Source of the DNA: Bradyrhizobium diazoefficiens
GTDB lineage: Bacteria; Pseudomonadota; Alphaproteobacteria; Rhizobiales; Xanthobacteraceae
Assembly: GCF_016599855.1 (NCBI RefSeq)
Contig: NZ_CP067041.1
Coordinates: 2,356,001-2,420,000 of the forward strand
Direction: 5' to 3'
DNA: 64,000 bases
Shown here: one piece after another, positions 7,915 to 16,176 of the stretch
Numbering within the stretch: position 1 is the stretch's first letter
Layout: every line of letters begins with the position of its first letter
Program-made: the position numbers and the translations under genes
Notes under the pieces: generated by a model
What the model saw: only the letters and a program-made list of their open reading frames with translations
The model's database searches: none
What the model was told of the DNA's origin: nothing

Positions 7915-8715
7915 TTAACCCCTTCGCACGCTCGCTCCGCCGTCCACCGGCAGCGTGATGCCGGTAATGAAGTTCGCCTCGTCCGACGCCAGGAACAGCG
8001 CGGCGTTCGCAACGTCCCACCCTGTGCCCATTTTTTTGCGCAGCGGCACCTTGCTGTCGCGCTCGGCTTCGACTTCGGCGCGGGTCTTGTGCCATTCGCG
8101 GGCGCGGGTGTCGACGGCCATCGGCGTGTTCATCAGGCCCGGCAGGATGACGTTGGCGCGGATGCCGTATTCGGCATTCTGATAGGCGAGCTGTTCGGTG
8201 AAGGCGATCATTGCCGATTTCGTCGCCTTGTATGCGACGTACGGATAGGTGGTGATCGCTGCCATCGAGGAGATGTTGATGATTGCGCCGCTCTTTTGCG
8301 CGCGCATGACCGGAATGACTTCCTTGGCCGCCAGAATGCAGCTCTTCAGATTGATGGCGACGACGCGGTCGAACGCCTCCTCTGTGATCTCTAGCAGCTC
8401 GGCATCGCCGCCGGACAGGCTGACGCCGACATTGTTGTGCAGTACGTCGATGCGGCCCCAACGCGATTTCGCGTCCGCGACCATCGCCTTGATATCGGCG
8501 GTGCTGGTCACGTCGGCTTTGAAAGCTGAGGCGGTGCCTTGCTTCGCAGCGATCAGGTCGGCGGTCTGCTGCGCCGATTCCAGATGATGATCGACGCACA
8601 GCACCTTCGCGCCCTCGCGCGCGAAGGTGAGCGCGGTGGCGCGGCCGTTGCCCATGCCTTCGCCGGGGCTCTGCCCGGCTCCGACCACGATCGCGACCTT
8701 GTCCTTCAAGCGCAT
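7915..8715 (-). CDS. Short-chain dehydrogenase/reductase (SDR)
   Basis: 266 residues. The nucleotide-binding motif is a long form (GAGQSPGEGMGNGRATA, residues 12-28), followed by the NNVG motif, catalytic Ser in NISSMA, and the YKATK catalytic Tyr-Lys pair, so it should be active. The end ITLPVDGGASVRRG is typical of classical SDRs. Reaction: NAD(P)-dependent oxidation or reduction of an alcohol/ketone, with substrate unknown. The extended glycine loop with GEGMGNG is shared by a subgroup of alphaproteobacterial SDRs. It stands alone on the minus strand, facing the sugar dehydrogenase gene. Confidence 0.9.
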   Translation of the reverse strand: MRLKDKVAIVVGAGQSPGEGMGNGRATALTFAREGAKVLCVDHHLESAQQTADLIAAKQGTASAFKADVTSTADIKAMVADAKSRWGRIDVLHNNVGVSLSGGDAELLEITEEAFDRVVAINLKSCILAAKEVIPVMRAQKSGAIINISSMAAITTYPYVAYKATKSAMIAFTEQLAYQNAEYGIRANVILPGLMNTPMAVDTRAREWHKTRAEVEAERDSKVPLRKKMGTGWDVANAALFLASDEANFITGITLPVDGGASVRRG

Positions 8716-8881
8716 GACGTTTTTCTCCCTGCTTTTTCATCACGATAGCACGGGCCAACCGCGGCAGAAGACCGATCATGCCGTGTGATGGTCGCGTCAG
8801 GCGCACGCCGTCCCGCCGAACATGCATGGCTGTGCCGCGGCAGCGAAAGCACATGCGGGCCAACAGCTTGCCGTTGCGCAA

Positions 8882-8906
8882 GGAACCGACCCCGCACGAT
8901 CGCGTT
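8882..8906 (+). promoter_or_regulatory. Predicted EcfG (general stress) promoter of the cyo operon
   Basis: GGAAC at 8882-8886 and CGTT at 8903-8906 are separated by exactly 16 bases. This equals the GGAAC-N16/17-CGTT consensus known for EcfG-type sigma factors in alphaproteobacteria. It lies 66 bases before ATG 8972, giving a 5-prime leader of roughly 55 bases. Seen in sequence only; activity not tested. Confidence 0.6.
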
Positions 8907-8965
8907 TGCTGCCGGAGCCTGTCCCGCGTTAGGCTCCGACCCGGGGACTCCCAACCACCAGTGGC

Positions 8966-9805
8966 TTGCCGATGAATCTGCTCGATCCACAAGGCCCCGT
9001 GGCTGCGGCCAACAGTACCATTTTGGTCGATTCCGTCTTCATCATGCTCGCGATCGTGGTACCCACCATCATCGCGATTTTGGCTTTCGCGTTCTGGTTT
9101 CGTGCGTCCAATCCGAAAGCGCACTTCCAACCGGGCTTCGTCTATTCCGGGCGCGTCGAGATGGTGGTGTGGGCGATCCCCGCGCTGACAGTCATCCTGC
9201 TCGGGGGCGTCGCCTGGATCGGCTCGCATCAGCTCGATCCGGCAGCGCCCGTGCCGGGCACGGGCAGTCCGGTGCGGATACAGGCCGTCTCGCTCGACTG
9301 GAAATGGCTGTTCATCTATCCGGACCAGCGCATCGCCACGGTCAACACGTTGACGGTGCCGGCCGGCGCCGAGCTGAACATCCAGCTGACATCGTCGAGC
9401 GTGATGAACGTGTTCTTCATCCCGCAGCTCGGCAGCATGATCTACACGATGAACGGCATGGTGACGAAGCTGAACCTGCGCGCCGACAACGAAGGCAAGC
9501 TGCAAGGTCTGTCCGCGCATTTCTCCGGCGACGGCTTTCCCGATATGATGTTCGACGTCAACGTGATCTCGCCGCTGTCATTTCCGGACTGGGTGGCGAC
9601 CACGGCGAAGACCGATGCCGTGCTGAACGAGGACAGCTACAAGAAGCTAATGCAGCAGGGCATCGAGAAGGGTAGGCCGGTCTACCGGCTCGAAGACCCG
9701 CGCCTGTTCGACCTGATCGCGACGCAGCACATACCGCCGGGGCCGGGACCGGAGCTCGCATCCGAGGCCGGCCGGTCGCATAGTGGAGGCCATGATGCTC
9801 GGTAA
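8966..9805 (+). CDS. cyoA: Cytochrome bo-type quinol oxidase subunit II, apparently without lipoprotein signal
   Basis: About 277-279 residues, starting at TTG 8966 or more likely ATG 8972 (MNLLDPQGPVAA). Two transmembrane helices (STILVDSVFIMLAIVVP region and VEMVVWAIPALTVILLGGV) are followed by a periplasmic cupredoxin-like domain with SLDWKWLFIYPDQ and NVFFIPQLGSMIYTMNGM. CuA ligands are absent, which marks a quinol oxidase rather than a cytochrome c oxidase. Typical CyoA has a signal peptide ending in a lipobox Cys just before this point; here an in-frame stop at 8930-8932 excludes one. It is first of four overlapping genes, and its end overlaps cyoB. Confidence 0.92.
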   Translation: MPMNLLDPQGPVAAANSTILVDSVFIMLAIVVPTIIAILAFAFWFRASNPKAHFQPGFVYSGRVEMVVWAIPALTVILLGGVAWIGSHQLDPAAPVPGTGSPVRIQAVSLDWKWLFIYPDQRIATVNTLTVPAGAELNIQLTSSSVMNVFFIPQLGSMIYTMNGMVTKLNLRADNEGKLQGLSAHFSGDGFPDMMFDVNVISPLSFPDWVATTAKTDAVLNEDSYKKLMQQGIEKGRPVYRLEDPRLFDLIATQHIPPGPGPELASEAGRSHSGGHDAR

Positions 9806-11795
9806 GCTCGACTGGTCGGCCATTCCGTTCGATCAACCCATTCCGCTTATCGCCGGAGGCGTGGTGCTGGTCGGCATCCTCGCCGTTCTGACCTGGGTCG
9901 TGGTGAAGGGACATCTGCCCTATCTCTGGCGCGAATGGATCACCAGCGTCGATCACAAGCGCATCGGCGTGATGTATGTGTTGCTCGCTTCAGTGATGCT
10001 GCTGCGCGGCGGCAGCGATGCGATCATGATGCGGATCCAGCAGGCGATCGCCTATCAGTCGCAAGGCTATCTGCCGCCGGAGCACTACAACCAGATCTTC
10101 TCCGCCCATGGCACCATCATGATCTTCTTCGTGGCGATGCCGTTTGTGATCGGGCTGATGAACCTGGTCGTGCCGCTCCAGCTCGGCGTGCGCGATGTAG
10201 CGTTCCCGACGCTCAATTCCGTCGGCTTCTGGTTGACCGCGACCGGCGCGCTGCTGGTCAATCTCTCGCTCGTGATCGGCGAGTTTGCCCGTACCGGCTG
10301 GCTCGCCTTTCCGCCGCTCTCCGAGCTGTCCTACTCGCCCGGCGTCGGCGTCGACTATTACGCCTGGTCGCTCGAGATCTCCGGCGTCGGCACGCTGGTG
10401 ACCGGCATCAATCTTGTCACGACCGTGCTGAAGCTGCGCACCAAGGGCATGAACTATCTGCGCATGCCGATGTTCTGCTGGACCACGCTGGCCTCGAACC
10501 TCCTGATCGTCGCGGCCTTCCCGATCCTCACCGCCACGCTCGCGATGCTGCTGCTCGACCGCTATCTCGGCTTCCATTTCTTCACCAACGAAGCCGGCGG
10601 CAACGTCATGATGTTCATGAACCTGATCTGGGCCTGGGGCCACCCGGAGGTCTACATCCTCGTGCTGCCGGCCTTCGGCATCTTCTCCGAAGTGGTCTCG
10701 ACCTTTTCCGGCAAGGCGCTGTTCGGCTACCGCTCGATGGTGCTGGCGACCATGGCGATCTGCATCATCTCCTTCATGGTCTGGCTGCACCATTTCTTCA
10801 CGATGGGCGCGGGCCCCGACGTCAACGCCATCTTCGGCATCGCCAGCATGATCATCGCGATACCGACGGGCGTGAAGATCTACAACTGGCTGTTCACGAT
10901 GTATGGCGGCCGCATTCGCTTTGCGACGCCGATGCTGTGGGCGGTCGGCTTCATGGTCACCTTTACCATAGGCGGACTGACCGGCGTTCTGGTCGCGGTG
11001 CCGCCGGCGGACTTCCTGCTCCACAACAGCCTGTTCCTGGTGGCGCACTTCCACAACGTTATCATCGGCGGCGTGCTGTTCGGCGCCTTTGCCGGCTTGG
11101 AGTACTGGTTCCCCAAGGCGTTCGGTTTCCGTCTCGATGAGCGCTGGGGCAAGCTGGGGTTTTGGTTCACCTTCGCCGGCTTCTACGTCACTTTCGTGCC
11201 GCTCTATGCCGCAGGCATGCTCGGCATGACGCGGCGCATGCAGCACTATGATGTCGCCGAGTGGCGGCCGTGGATGATCGTGGCGGCGGTCGGAATGGCC
11301 GTGCTGACGGTCGGCGTGATCTGCCAGATCATGCAGCTCGTGGTCAGCATCCGCAATCGCGAGGCCTTGCGCGACCGCACCGGCGACCCCTGGGACGGCC
11401 GCTCGCTGGAATGGGCGACTTCGTCGCCGCCGCCGGTGTTCAACTTCGCCTTTCATCCCGACGTGCGCGGCGAGGACGCCTACTGGCACATTAAGATTCA
11501 TGCTCAGCAGCAATCGCTCGATCACGAAGTGCCTGAGTATCACGACATCGAGATGCCCCGGAATTCGCCGACCGGCTTCGTCTGCGCCTTCTTCGCGACC
11601 ATCATGGGCTTTGCATTGATCTGGCACATCTGGTGGATGGTGATTTTGGGCGGCATCGGTGCGTTCGCGACCTTCGTCGTCTTCGCCTGGCGGGACCATG
11701 ACGAATACGTCATTCCTGCTGCGGAGGTCGCCGCGATCGACCGCGTCAACCTCGAAGAGCGGCGCAGCCTCGTCAGCATGGCGGGAGCCCTCTGA
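9795..11795 (+). CDS. cyoB: Cytochrome bo-type quinol oxidase subunit I
   Basis: About 666 residues from ATG 9795 (GGAGG five bases upstream), overlapping cyoA by 11 bases; ATG 9792 is also possible. Around 14-15 transmembrane helices are visible. The quinol-site segment SDAIMMRIQQA, the FSAHGTIMIFF haem-ligand region, WGHPEVYILVLPAFG with the CuB His-Tyr crosslink pair, the WLHHFFTMG CuB histidines and VAHFHNVIIGG with haem ligands are all intact. The subunit reduces oxygen to water and pumps protons using ubiquinol. It is part of the cyoABCD operon. Confidence 0.96.
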   Translation: MLGKLDWSAIPFDQPIPLIAGGVVLVGILAVLTWVVVKGHLPYLWREWITSVDHKRIGVMYVLLASVMLLRGGSDAIMMRIQQAIAYQSQGYLPPEHYNQIFSAHGTIMIFFVAMPFVIGLMNLVVPLQLGVRDVAFPTLNSVGFWLTATGALLVNLSLVIGEFARTGWLAFPPLSELSYSPGVGVDYYAWSLEISGVGTLVTGINLVTTVLKLRTKGMNYLRMPMFCWTTLASNLLIVAAFPILTATLAMLLLDRYLGFHFFTNEAGGNVMMFMNLIWAWGHPEVYILVLPAFGIFSEVVSTFSGKALFGYRSMVLATMAICIISFMVWLHHFFTMGAGPDVNAIFGIASMIIAIPTGVKIYNWLFTMYGGRIRFATPMLWAVGFMVTFTIGGLTGVLVAVPPADFLLHNSLFLVAHFHNVIIGGVLFGAFAGLEYWFPKAFGFRLDERWGKLGFWFTFAGFYVTFVPLYAAGMLGMTRRMQHYDVAEWRPWMIVAAVGMAVLTVGVICQIMQLVVSIRNREALRDRTGDPWDGRSLEWATSSPPPVFNFAFHPDVRGEDAYWHIKIHAQQQSLDHEVPEYHDIEMPRNSPTGFVCAFFATIMGFALIWHIWWMVILGGIGAFATFVVFAWRDHDEYVIPAAEVAAIDRVNLEERRSLVSMAGAL

Positions 11796-12436
11796 TGGCG
11801 ATGAGCGCGACCTATAGCGAGGCACATGCCGACCCGCATCATGTCGGCCGCGCCGCGGAGCATCCCGGACCGGCGCCGAAACGTATCGTGACGGCTTACG
11901 GCTTCTGGGTGTTCTTGCTCTCCGACATCGTGATGTTCTCCTGCTTCTTTGCGGCCTATGCGGTGCTGGTCGACCAGACCGCCGGCGGCCCCAAGGGCTC
12001 GGAGATTTTCGATCAGAGGAACGTCGCGATCGAGACGGTTTGCCTGCTGCTCTCGAGTTTCACTTGCGGCATGGCCAGTATCGCAGCCGACGTCCGCAAC
12101 CGGTTCTGGTTCTATCTCAGCATGGCCGTGACTTGCGTGCTCGGGCTGATCTTTCTTGCCATCGAGTTCAAGGAGTTCGCGGATCTCGTCTCGCGGGGCT
12201 CTGGCCCGTCGCGCAGCGCCTTCCTGACCGCGTTCTTCTCGCTGGTCGGCTGCCATGGTTTGCATGTGTCGGCCGGCGTGCTGTGGCTGCTCACCATGAT
12301 GGCCCAGGTGTTCGCCAAGGGCTTTCGCGCCGACGTGCTGCGCCGGATGATGTGCTTTGCGCTGTTCTGGCACGCGCTCGACATCATCTGGGTCGGCATC
12401 TTTTCTGTCGTCTATCTGCTTGGGAGCGGCCTATGA
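11795..12436 (+). CDS. cyoC: Cytochrome bo-type quinol oxidase subunit III
   Basis: 213 residues; its ATG shares one base with the cyoB stop (TGATG). Five transmembrane helices are recognisable, with GFWVFLLSDIVMFSCFFAAYAVL at the start of the core and CHGLHVSAGVLWLL further on, both typical of haem-copper oxidase subunit III. The N-terminus is hydrophilic and His-rich (SEAHADPHHVGRAAEHPG). It stabilises subunit I in the membrane. Confidence 0.94.
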   Translation: MAMSATYSEAHADPHHVGRAAEHPGPAPKRIVTAYGFWVFLLSDIVMFSCFFAAYAVLVDQTAGGPKGSEIFDQRNVAIETVCLLLSSFTCGMASIAADVRNRFWFYLSMAVTCVLGLIFLAIEFKEFADLVSRGSGPSRSAFLTAFFSLVGCHGLHVSAGVLWLLTMMAQVFAKGFRADVLRRMMCFALFWHALDIIWVGIFSVVYLLGSGL

Positions 12437-12822
12437 GCGACCAGACGCACATGCATGTCGAGCATGACATCGCCCCTGGCGATGAAGAGCAACACAGTGT
12501 CGGCGAGCGGGTGCTCGGCTACGTCGTCGGCCTCGGTCTTGCGCTGCTGCTCACCGCGACCTCGTTCTTCATCGCCGGCACCGATTTGGTCTGGCAGCCC
12601 TCGATTCCTGTTGCGTTGATCGTACTGGCAATCGCGCAGATGGGCGTGCATCTGGTGTTCTTCCTGCACATCACCACAGGGCCTGACAACACCAACAACG
12701 TGCTCGCGCTCGCGTTTGGCCTTCTGATCGTCTTTCTGGTGGTCGGCGGCAGTGTCTGGATCATGGCGCATCTCAACCAGAACATGCCGCCGGTGGACCA
12801 GATCATGCCGATGCGGATGTAG
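12433..12822 (+). CDS. cyoD: Cytochrome bo-type quinol oxidase subunit IV
   Basis: 129 residues, starting at ATG 12433 inside the cyoC stop (ATGA overlap). After a His/acid-rich N-terminus there are three transmembrane helices: GYVVGLGLALLLTATSFFIA, a VALIVLAIAQMGVHLVFFLH segment and LAFGLLIVFLVVGGSVWIMAHL. GVHLVFFLHI is the subunit IV signature. It assists assembly of the CuB centre. It is the last gene of the operon and is followed by a short hairpin. Confidence 0.93.
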   Translation: MSDQTHMHVEHDIAPGDEEQHSVGERVLGYVVGLGLALLLTATSFFIAGTDLVWQPSIPVALIVLAIAQMGVHLVFFLHITTGPDNTNNVLALAFGLLIVFLVVGGSVWIMAHLNQNMPPVDQIMPMRM

Positions 12823-12840
12823 GGCGCGCAAAAAGGAAGA

Positions 12841-12863
12841 GCCGCTTGTTCGTGACAAGCGGC
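12841..12863 (+). terminator. Hairpin after cyoD
   Basis: Arms GCCGCTTGT (12841-12849) and ACAAGCGGC (12855-12863) form a perfect 9-base-pair stem with a 5-base loop, 18 bases after the cyoD stop. No T-run follows, so it may act as an mRNA 3-prime end stabiliser rather than a strong terminator. Confidence 0.5.
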
Positions 12864-13039
12864 CCAAGTCTAGGGAGGAAACGCCCGAGCAAAGCAATCG
12901 GACCGAAGCCGGATTGCCGCCAAGGAAACGCTCGCGCAAAGCGCTTGCGTACACATATAGGTGCAGCAACTCCGGTTGGAGTTCAATTCCGGATCAATAC
13001 TGTCTCGGTATACTACTCACGGCTGCGTGAATGGCTTGT

Positions 13040-13828
13040 TCACTTGGGCCGGCGGCAGTTGTAGGCCTTGCGGAAACCCGAGGCCTGCGCGTCGTCTTCC
13101 GAGCAGAACCAGCGGTCCGGCTTGGTGGTCGCGGCGTAGCTCGGGCACCCCTGCAGATGATAGATGCCGATATTGCCGGTGACGCGCGCGCGCACCGCGA
13201 GCTTGCCCTTGATGGCGCAGCTCGGCGGCGCTGTCGGCTCCTCCGGAAACAGCGCCGCGCGAATCTCCTTGTCCCGGTCGGCGCGGCAGGCTGCGCCAAG
13301 CAGGGGCCCATCCTTCTTGCCCGTGCGGAATTCTTGCGGCGCAACAAAGCAGCCCTTCCAAATGCCGGCCGACGCCGTCCTGGCTTCGGCAGCCGCAGGC
13401 TTGACGTTGGCCTTGAGCGGCTCGCGCGCGATCGCAAAGCCGAGCTTGACCAGCTGCTCGTTCAACGAAACCTTGTCGCCCTCAACCGCGCAGATCGCGC
13501 GATGGCGCTTGCCAAAGTTCTTCTCGGGACCGACGTCGTCGCAACGGACGCGCTTTCCGCCGATCAGCTTGGTGAGCTGGTCGCGTGCCTCTATGCCGCA
13601 GCTCCAGGGATCAGCGTGGTCGTCGATGCAGACCTGGTCCAGCTCGGGCGCGTCGACGCCGTCGAGTCGGTAGGTGACATCGCCGAGCTGGATCGAATTG
13701 GCGTCCCGGACCGTCGCGGCTGCAGTCAGCGCGGTGGCGGGGCTGGAGGCCCCCAGAAATCCGGACAGAGCGAGAAATAAAACAAGCGCGTAGACGCGGG
13801 CGATGGCAAATGAATTCCTGGAAGACAT
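13040..13828 (-). CDS. Secreted thermonuclease-family (SNase-like) protein with Cys-rich C-terminal extension
   Basis: 262 residues with an N-terminal signal peptide (ARVYALVLFLALSGFLGA, residues about 10-27). The SNase-like domain covers about residues 40-160: YRLDGVDAPELDQVC supplies the conserved Asp, then FGKRHRAICAVEGDKVSLNEQLVKLGFA with the R-x-x-A region. The C-terminal 60 residues carry GNIGIYHLQGCPSY and DRWFCSEDDAQASGFRKAYNCR, which resemble a small Cys-containing module seen at the end of other secreted nucleases. Expected to cut nucleic acid outside the cytoplasm, though full catalytic competence is not certain. Single gene, convergent with cyo. Confidence 0.82.
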   Translation of the reverse strand: MSSRNSFAIARVYALVLFLALSGFLGASSPATALTAAATVRDANSIQLGDVTYRLDGVDAPELDQVCIDDHADPWSCGIEARDQLTKLIGGKRVRCDDVGPEKNFGKRHRAICAVEGDKVSLNEQLVKLGFAIAREPLKANVKPAAAEARTASAGIWKGCFVAPQEFRTGKKDGPLLGAACRADRDKEIRAALFPEEPTAPPSCAIKGKLAVRARVTGNIGIYHLQGCPSYAATTKPDRWFCSEDDAQASGFRKAYNCRRPK

Positions 13829-14029
13829 GACTTCTCGCTATCGATTGCTTTCGTCCCTCGTTCCTAGCATCCGGTCGTCGCGAGACCAATGGTCTGCGCT
13901 GTGCGAAGTGCGACATTCGCGCGCCAGCCTTTACTCGCCGACCGGTCTGCCCCTATCGTTCGGCGCTGTCGTTCAAGCGGCAAGGCCGAATCGCCCGGGA
14001 AGCGGCGAGGGCGGGAGGAAGACGTTTCG

Positions 14030-15628
14030 ATGAAAGACCCCGTGGACGTCCTGATCATCGGCGCCGGCGCTTCCGGCGCGGCGGTGGCGTGGTCGCTGGC
14101 CGAGACCAAGATGCACATTCTCTGCCTGGAGCAGGGCGGCTGGATGAACCCGGCGGAATATCCCAGCACAGGCCGCGACTGGGAGGCCAAGTTCTACGGC
14201 GAGTGGTCGTCGAGCCCCAATGTTCGCGGCCGGCCCGAGGACTACCCGATCAACGACGACAATTCGCCGATCAAGGTCGTGAACTACAATGCGGTCGGCG
14301 GCTCGACGGTGATGTACACCGCGCACTGGCCGCGCCTGCACCCGTCCGATTTCAAGGTGAGGACGCTCGACGGTGTCGCCGACGACTGGCCGATCGACTA
14401 CGATGCGCTGACGCCGTTCTTCGAGGAGAACGACCGGATGATGGGCACGTCCGGGCTATCGGGCGATCCGCTGTCGCCGCTGACGCATCCGCCGATGCCG
14501 CAGCAGCCGCTGGGATTGTCGGGCGCCATCATCGGCAAGGCCATGAACAAGCTCGGCTGGCACTGGTGGCCGTCGGACACGACGGTCGCGACCATGGACT
14601 ATGAAGGGCGAGCACGTTGCATCAATCTCGGCCATTGCACGCCGGCCTGCGCGCAAGGCGCCAAATCCTCGACCGACATCACCTATTGGCCGCATGCTGT
14701 CCGCGCCGGGGTCGAGCTGCGCACCCATTGCCGGGTGCGCGAGATCACCACCGACGAGAATGGCATGGCCTCGGGCGTGATCTATTACGACAAGGACGGC
14801 GTCGAGCAGTTTCAGCCCGCGCATGTCGTCATCATCGCCTGCAACGGCGTCGGCACGCCGCGGCTGCTGCTCAACTCGAAATCCAGTCGCTTCCCGAACG
14901 GACTTGCCAATTCGTCGGGCCTTGTCGGCAAGAATTTGATGTTCCACCCTTATGCGCAGATCTACGGCTATGTGAAGGAGCCGACCGACAGCAACCGCGC
15001 GCCGCCGACCTGCCTGTGGAGCAAGCAGTGGTACGACACCGACCTGTCGCGCGGCTTCGTGCGCGGCTACGGCGTCCAGTTCGTGCGCGGCGCCGGGCCG
15101 GTGTTTGAGGCCGTGGTCAGCGAGCAGAAGGGCATTCTGCCATGGGGTGCCGATCATCACCGCGTCTTCCGCAAGCTCAACGGCCATCGGCTGGGTTTCT
15201 CTGCGATCTGCGAGGACCTGCCGGAGGAGCATAACCAGGTCACGCTCGATCCCGTCTTGAAGGACAGCCACGGCATTCCCGCACCGAAGATCGACTACAC
15301 GATCTCTGAGAACAGCCGGAAGATGATGGACCATGCGCTCGCCCGCGGCCGGGAGGTCCTGGAAATGGCGGGGGCGACCGACATCTGCATCAACTCGCCG
15401 ATCCCGTGGGGTGGCTGGCATCTGCTCGGCACCGCGCGGATGGGCACGGACCCCGAGAGGTCCGTCGTCAACGAATGGGGCCGCACGCATGACGTGAAGA
15501 ACCTTTTCATCGTCGACGGCAGCATCTTCGTCACCTCGGGCGGCGTGAACCCGACGTCCACCATTCAGGCTCTCGCGCTCTACATCGCCGACCAGATGAA
15601 GCAGCGCCTCGCCAATTTGTTCGACTGA
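14030..15628 (+). CDS. GMC-family FAD oxidoreductase (membrane dehydrogenase large-subunit type)
   Basis: 532 residues from ATG 14030, which has GGGAGGAAG upstream; longer starts are not needed. The N-terminal FAD motif is VLIIGAGASGAAVAWSLAE. AVGGSTVMYTAHWPR is the GMC signature region, GHCTPACAQGAKSSTDITYW contains a Cys-x3-Cys pair common in sugar-acid dehydrogenase large subunits, and the active site GGWHLLGTARMG and GGVNPTSTIQALA carries the His-Asn pair. It probably oxidises a sugar or polyol. The small gene immediately downstream resembles the gluconate-dehydrogenase small subunit, but the usual cytochrome c subunit is absent here. Confidence 0.88.
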   Translation: MKDPVDVLIIGAGASGAAVAWSLAETKMHILCLEQGGWMNPAEYPSTGRDWEAKFYGEWSSSPNVRGRPEDYPINDDNSPIKVVNYNAVGGSTVMYTAHWPRLHPSDFKVRTLDGVADDWPIDYDALTPFFEENDRMMGTSGLSGDPLSPLTHPPMPQQPLGLSGAIIGKAMNKLGWHWWPSDTTVATMDYEGRARCINLGHCTPACAQGAKSSTDITYWPHAVRAGVELRTHCRVREITTDENGMASGVIYYDKDGVEQFQPAHVVIIACNGVGTPRLLLNSKSSRFPNGLANSSGLVGKNLMFHPYAQIYGYVKEPTDSNRAPPTCLWSKQWYDTDLSRGFVRGYGVQFVRGAGPVFEAVVSEQKGILPWGADHHRVFRKLNGHRLGFSAICEDLPEEHNQVTLDPVLKDSHGIPAPKIDYTISENSRKMMDHALARGREVLEMAGATDICINSPIPWGGWHLLGTARMGTDPERSVVNEWGRTHDVKNLFIVDGSIFVTSGGVNPTSTIQALALYIADQMKQRLANLFD

Positions 15629-15635
15629 GGCCGCC

Positions 15636-16085
15636 ATGTCAGTAAGTCTTCAACTCACGCCGCGACAGCGCGATGACCTCCGCACCATCGCCGCGATGAT
15701 CATTCCCGCCAGTGACGAGTACAAGGTGCCCGCCGCCGACGATGCCGCGATTCAGGCCGATATCCTGGCGACGCTCGGTCGCGACGCCAAACTGGTGGCG
15801 GCGGCGCTCGATCATCTGGCGAGGCTCGCCGGCCAGCCGCTTGCGGAGCTCGATGGCGCCAGGCGCGATGCAGTGGCGCGGGAGTTTCGTAATGACGGCG
15901 GCGCAGCCGCGGCAACGCTCGTTCGCGTCGTGCTGCAATGTTATTACCGCGACGACCGCGTACTCCGTTCGCTCGGGCTCGAGCTGCGCGCGCCGTTCCC
16001 CAAGGGCCATGTGCTCCCGGATGGCGACTGGTCGCTGCTCGATCCCGTCAAGGCCAGGTCTGGCACGCTGCGGCGGGCGCCCTAA
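15636..16085 (+). CDS. Small subunit-like protein of GMC dehydrogenase (gluconate 2-dehydrogenase subunit 3 type)
   Basis: 149 residues starting 8 bases after the GMC gene. LTPRQRDDLRTIAAMIIPASDEYKVP is the characteristic opening of gluconate 2-dehydrogenase subunit 3-like proteins, whose members pair with GMC subunits and help their export. No clear Tat signal is visible, unlike some relatives. The rest is helical with a C-terminal FPKGHVLPDGDWSLLDPV. Function is inferred from the opening motif and gene order. Confidence 0.7.
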   Translation: MSVSLQLTPRQRDDLRTIAAMIIPASDEYKVPAADDAAIQADILATLGRDAKLVAAALDHLARLAGQPLAELDGARRDAVAREFRNDGGAAAATLVRVVLQCYYRDDRVLRSLGLELRAPFPKGHVLPDGDWSLLDPVKARSGTLRRAP

Positions 16086-16123
16086 CCATCTGGGCAGTCC
16101 AGCCTTGCGCCCCGGGCGGGCAC

Positions 16124-16154
16124 CTTGCGCCTGACGGAACAGGCCACCATTTAT
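16124..16154 (+). promoter_or_regulatory. Weak candidate RpoH (heat-shock) promoter before the HtrA-like gene
   Basis: CTTG at 16124-16127 and CCATTTAT at 16147-16154 resemble the CTTG...CCATNT elements of alphaproteobacterial heat-shock promoters, 23 bases before the protease start. The match is partial and could be chance. It is listed because the downstream gene is a protease. Confidence 0.25.
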
Positions 16155-16176
16155 GTGAGCCTCAAGGACCTTTGCC

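Noticed and set aside
7871..9520. Long minus-strand frame across the SDR and cyoA
   Set aside because: Its sequence is Arg/His-rich with no recognisable motif, and it overlaps two well-supported genes in other frames.
9990..11825. Very long minus-strand open frame opposite cyoB
   Set aside because: It is a shadow of cyoB: rich in His, Asp and Arg, without domain motifs, and mirrors GC-rich codon use of the real gene.
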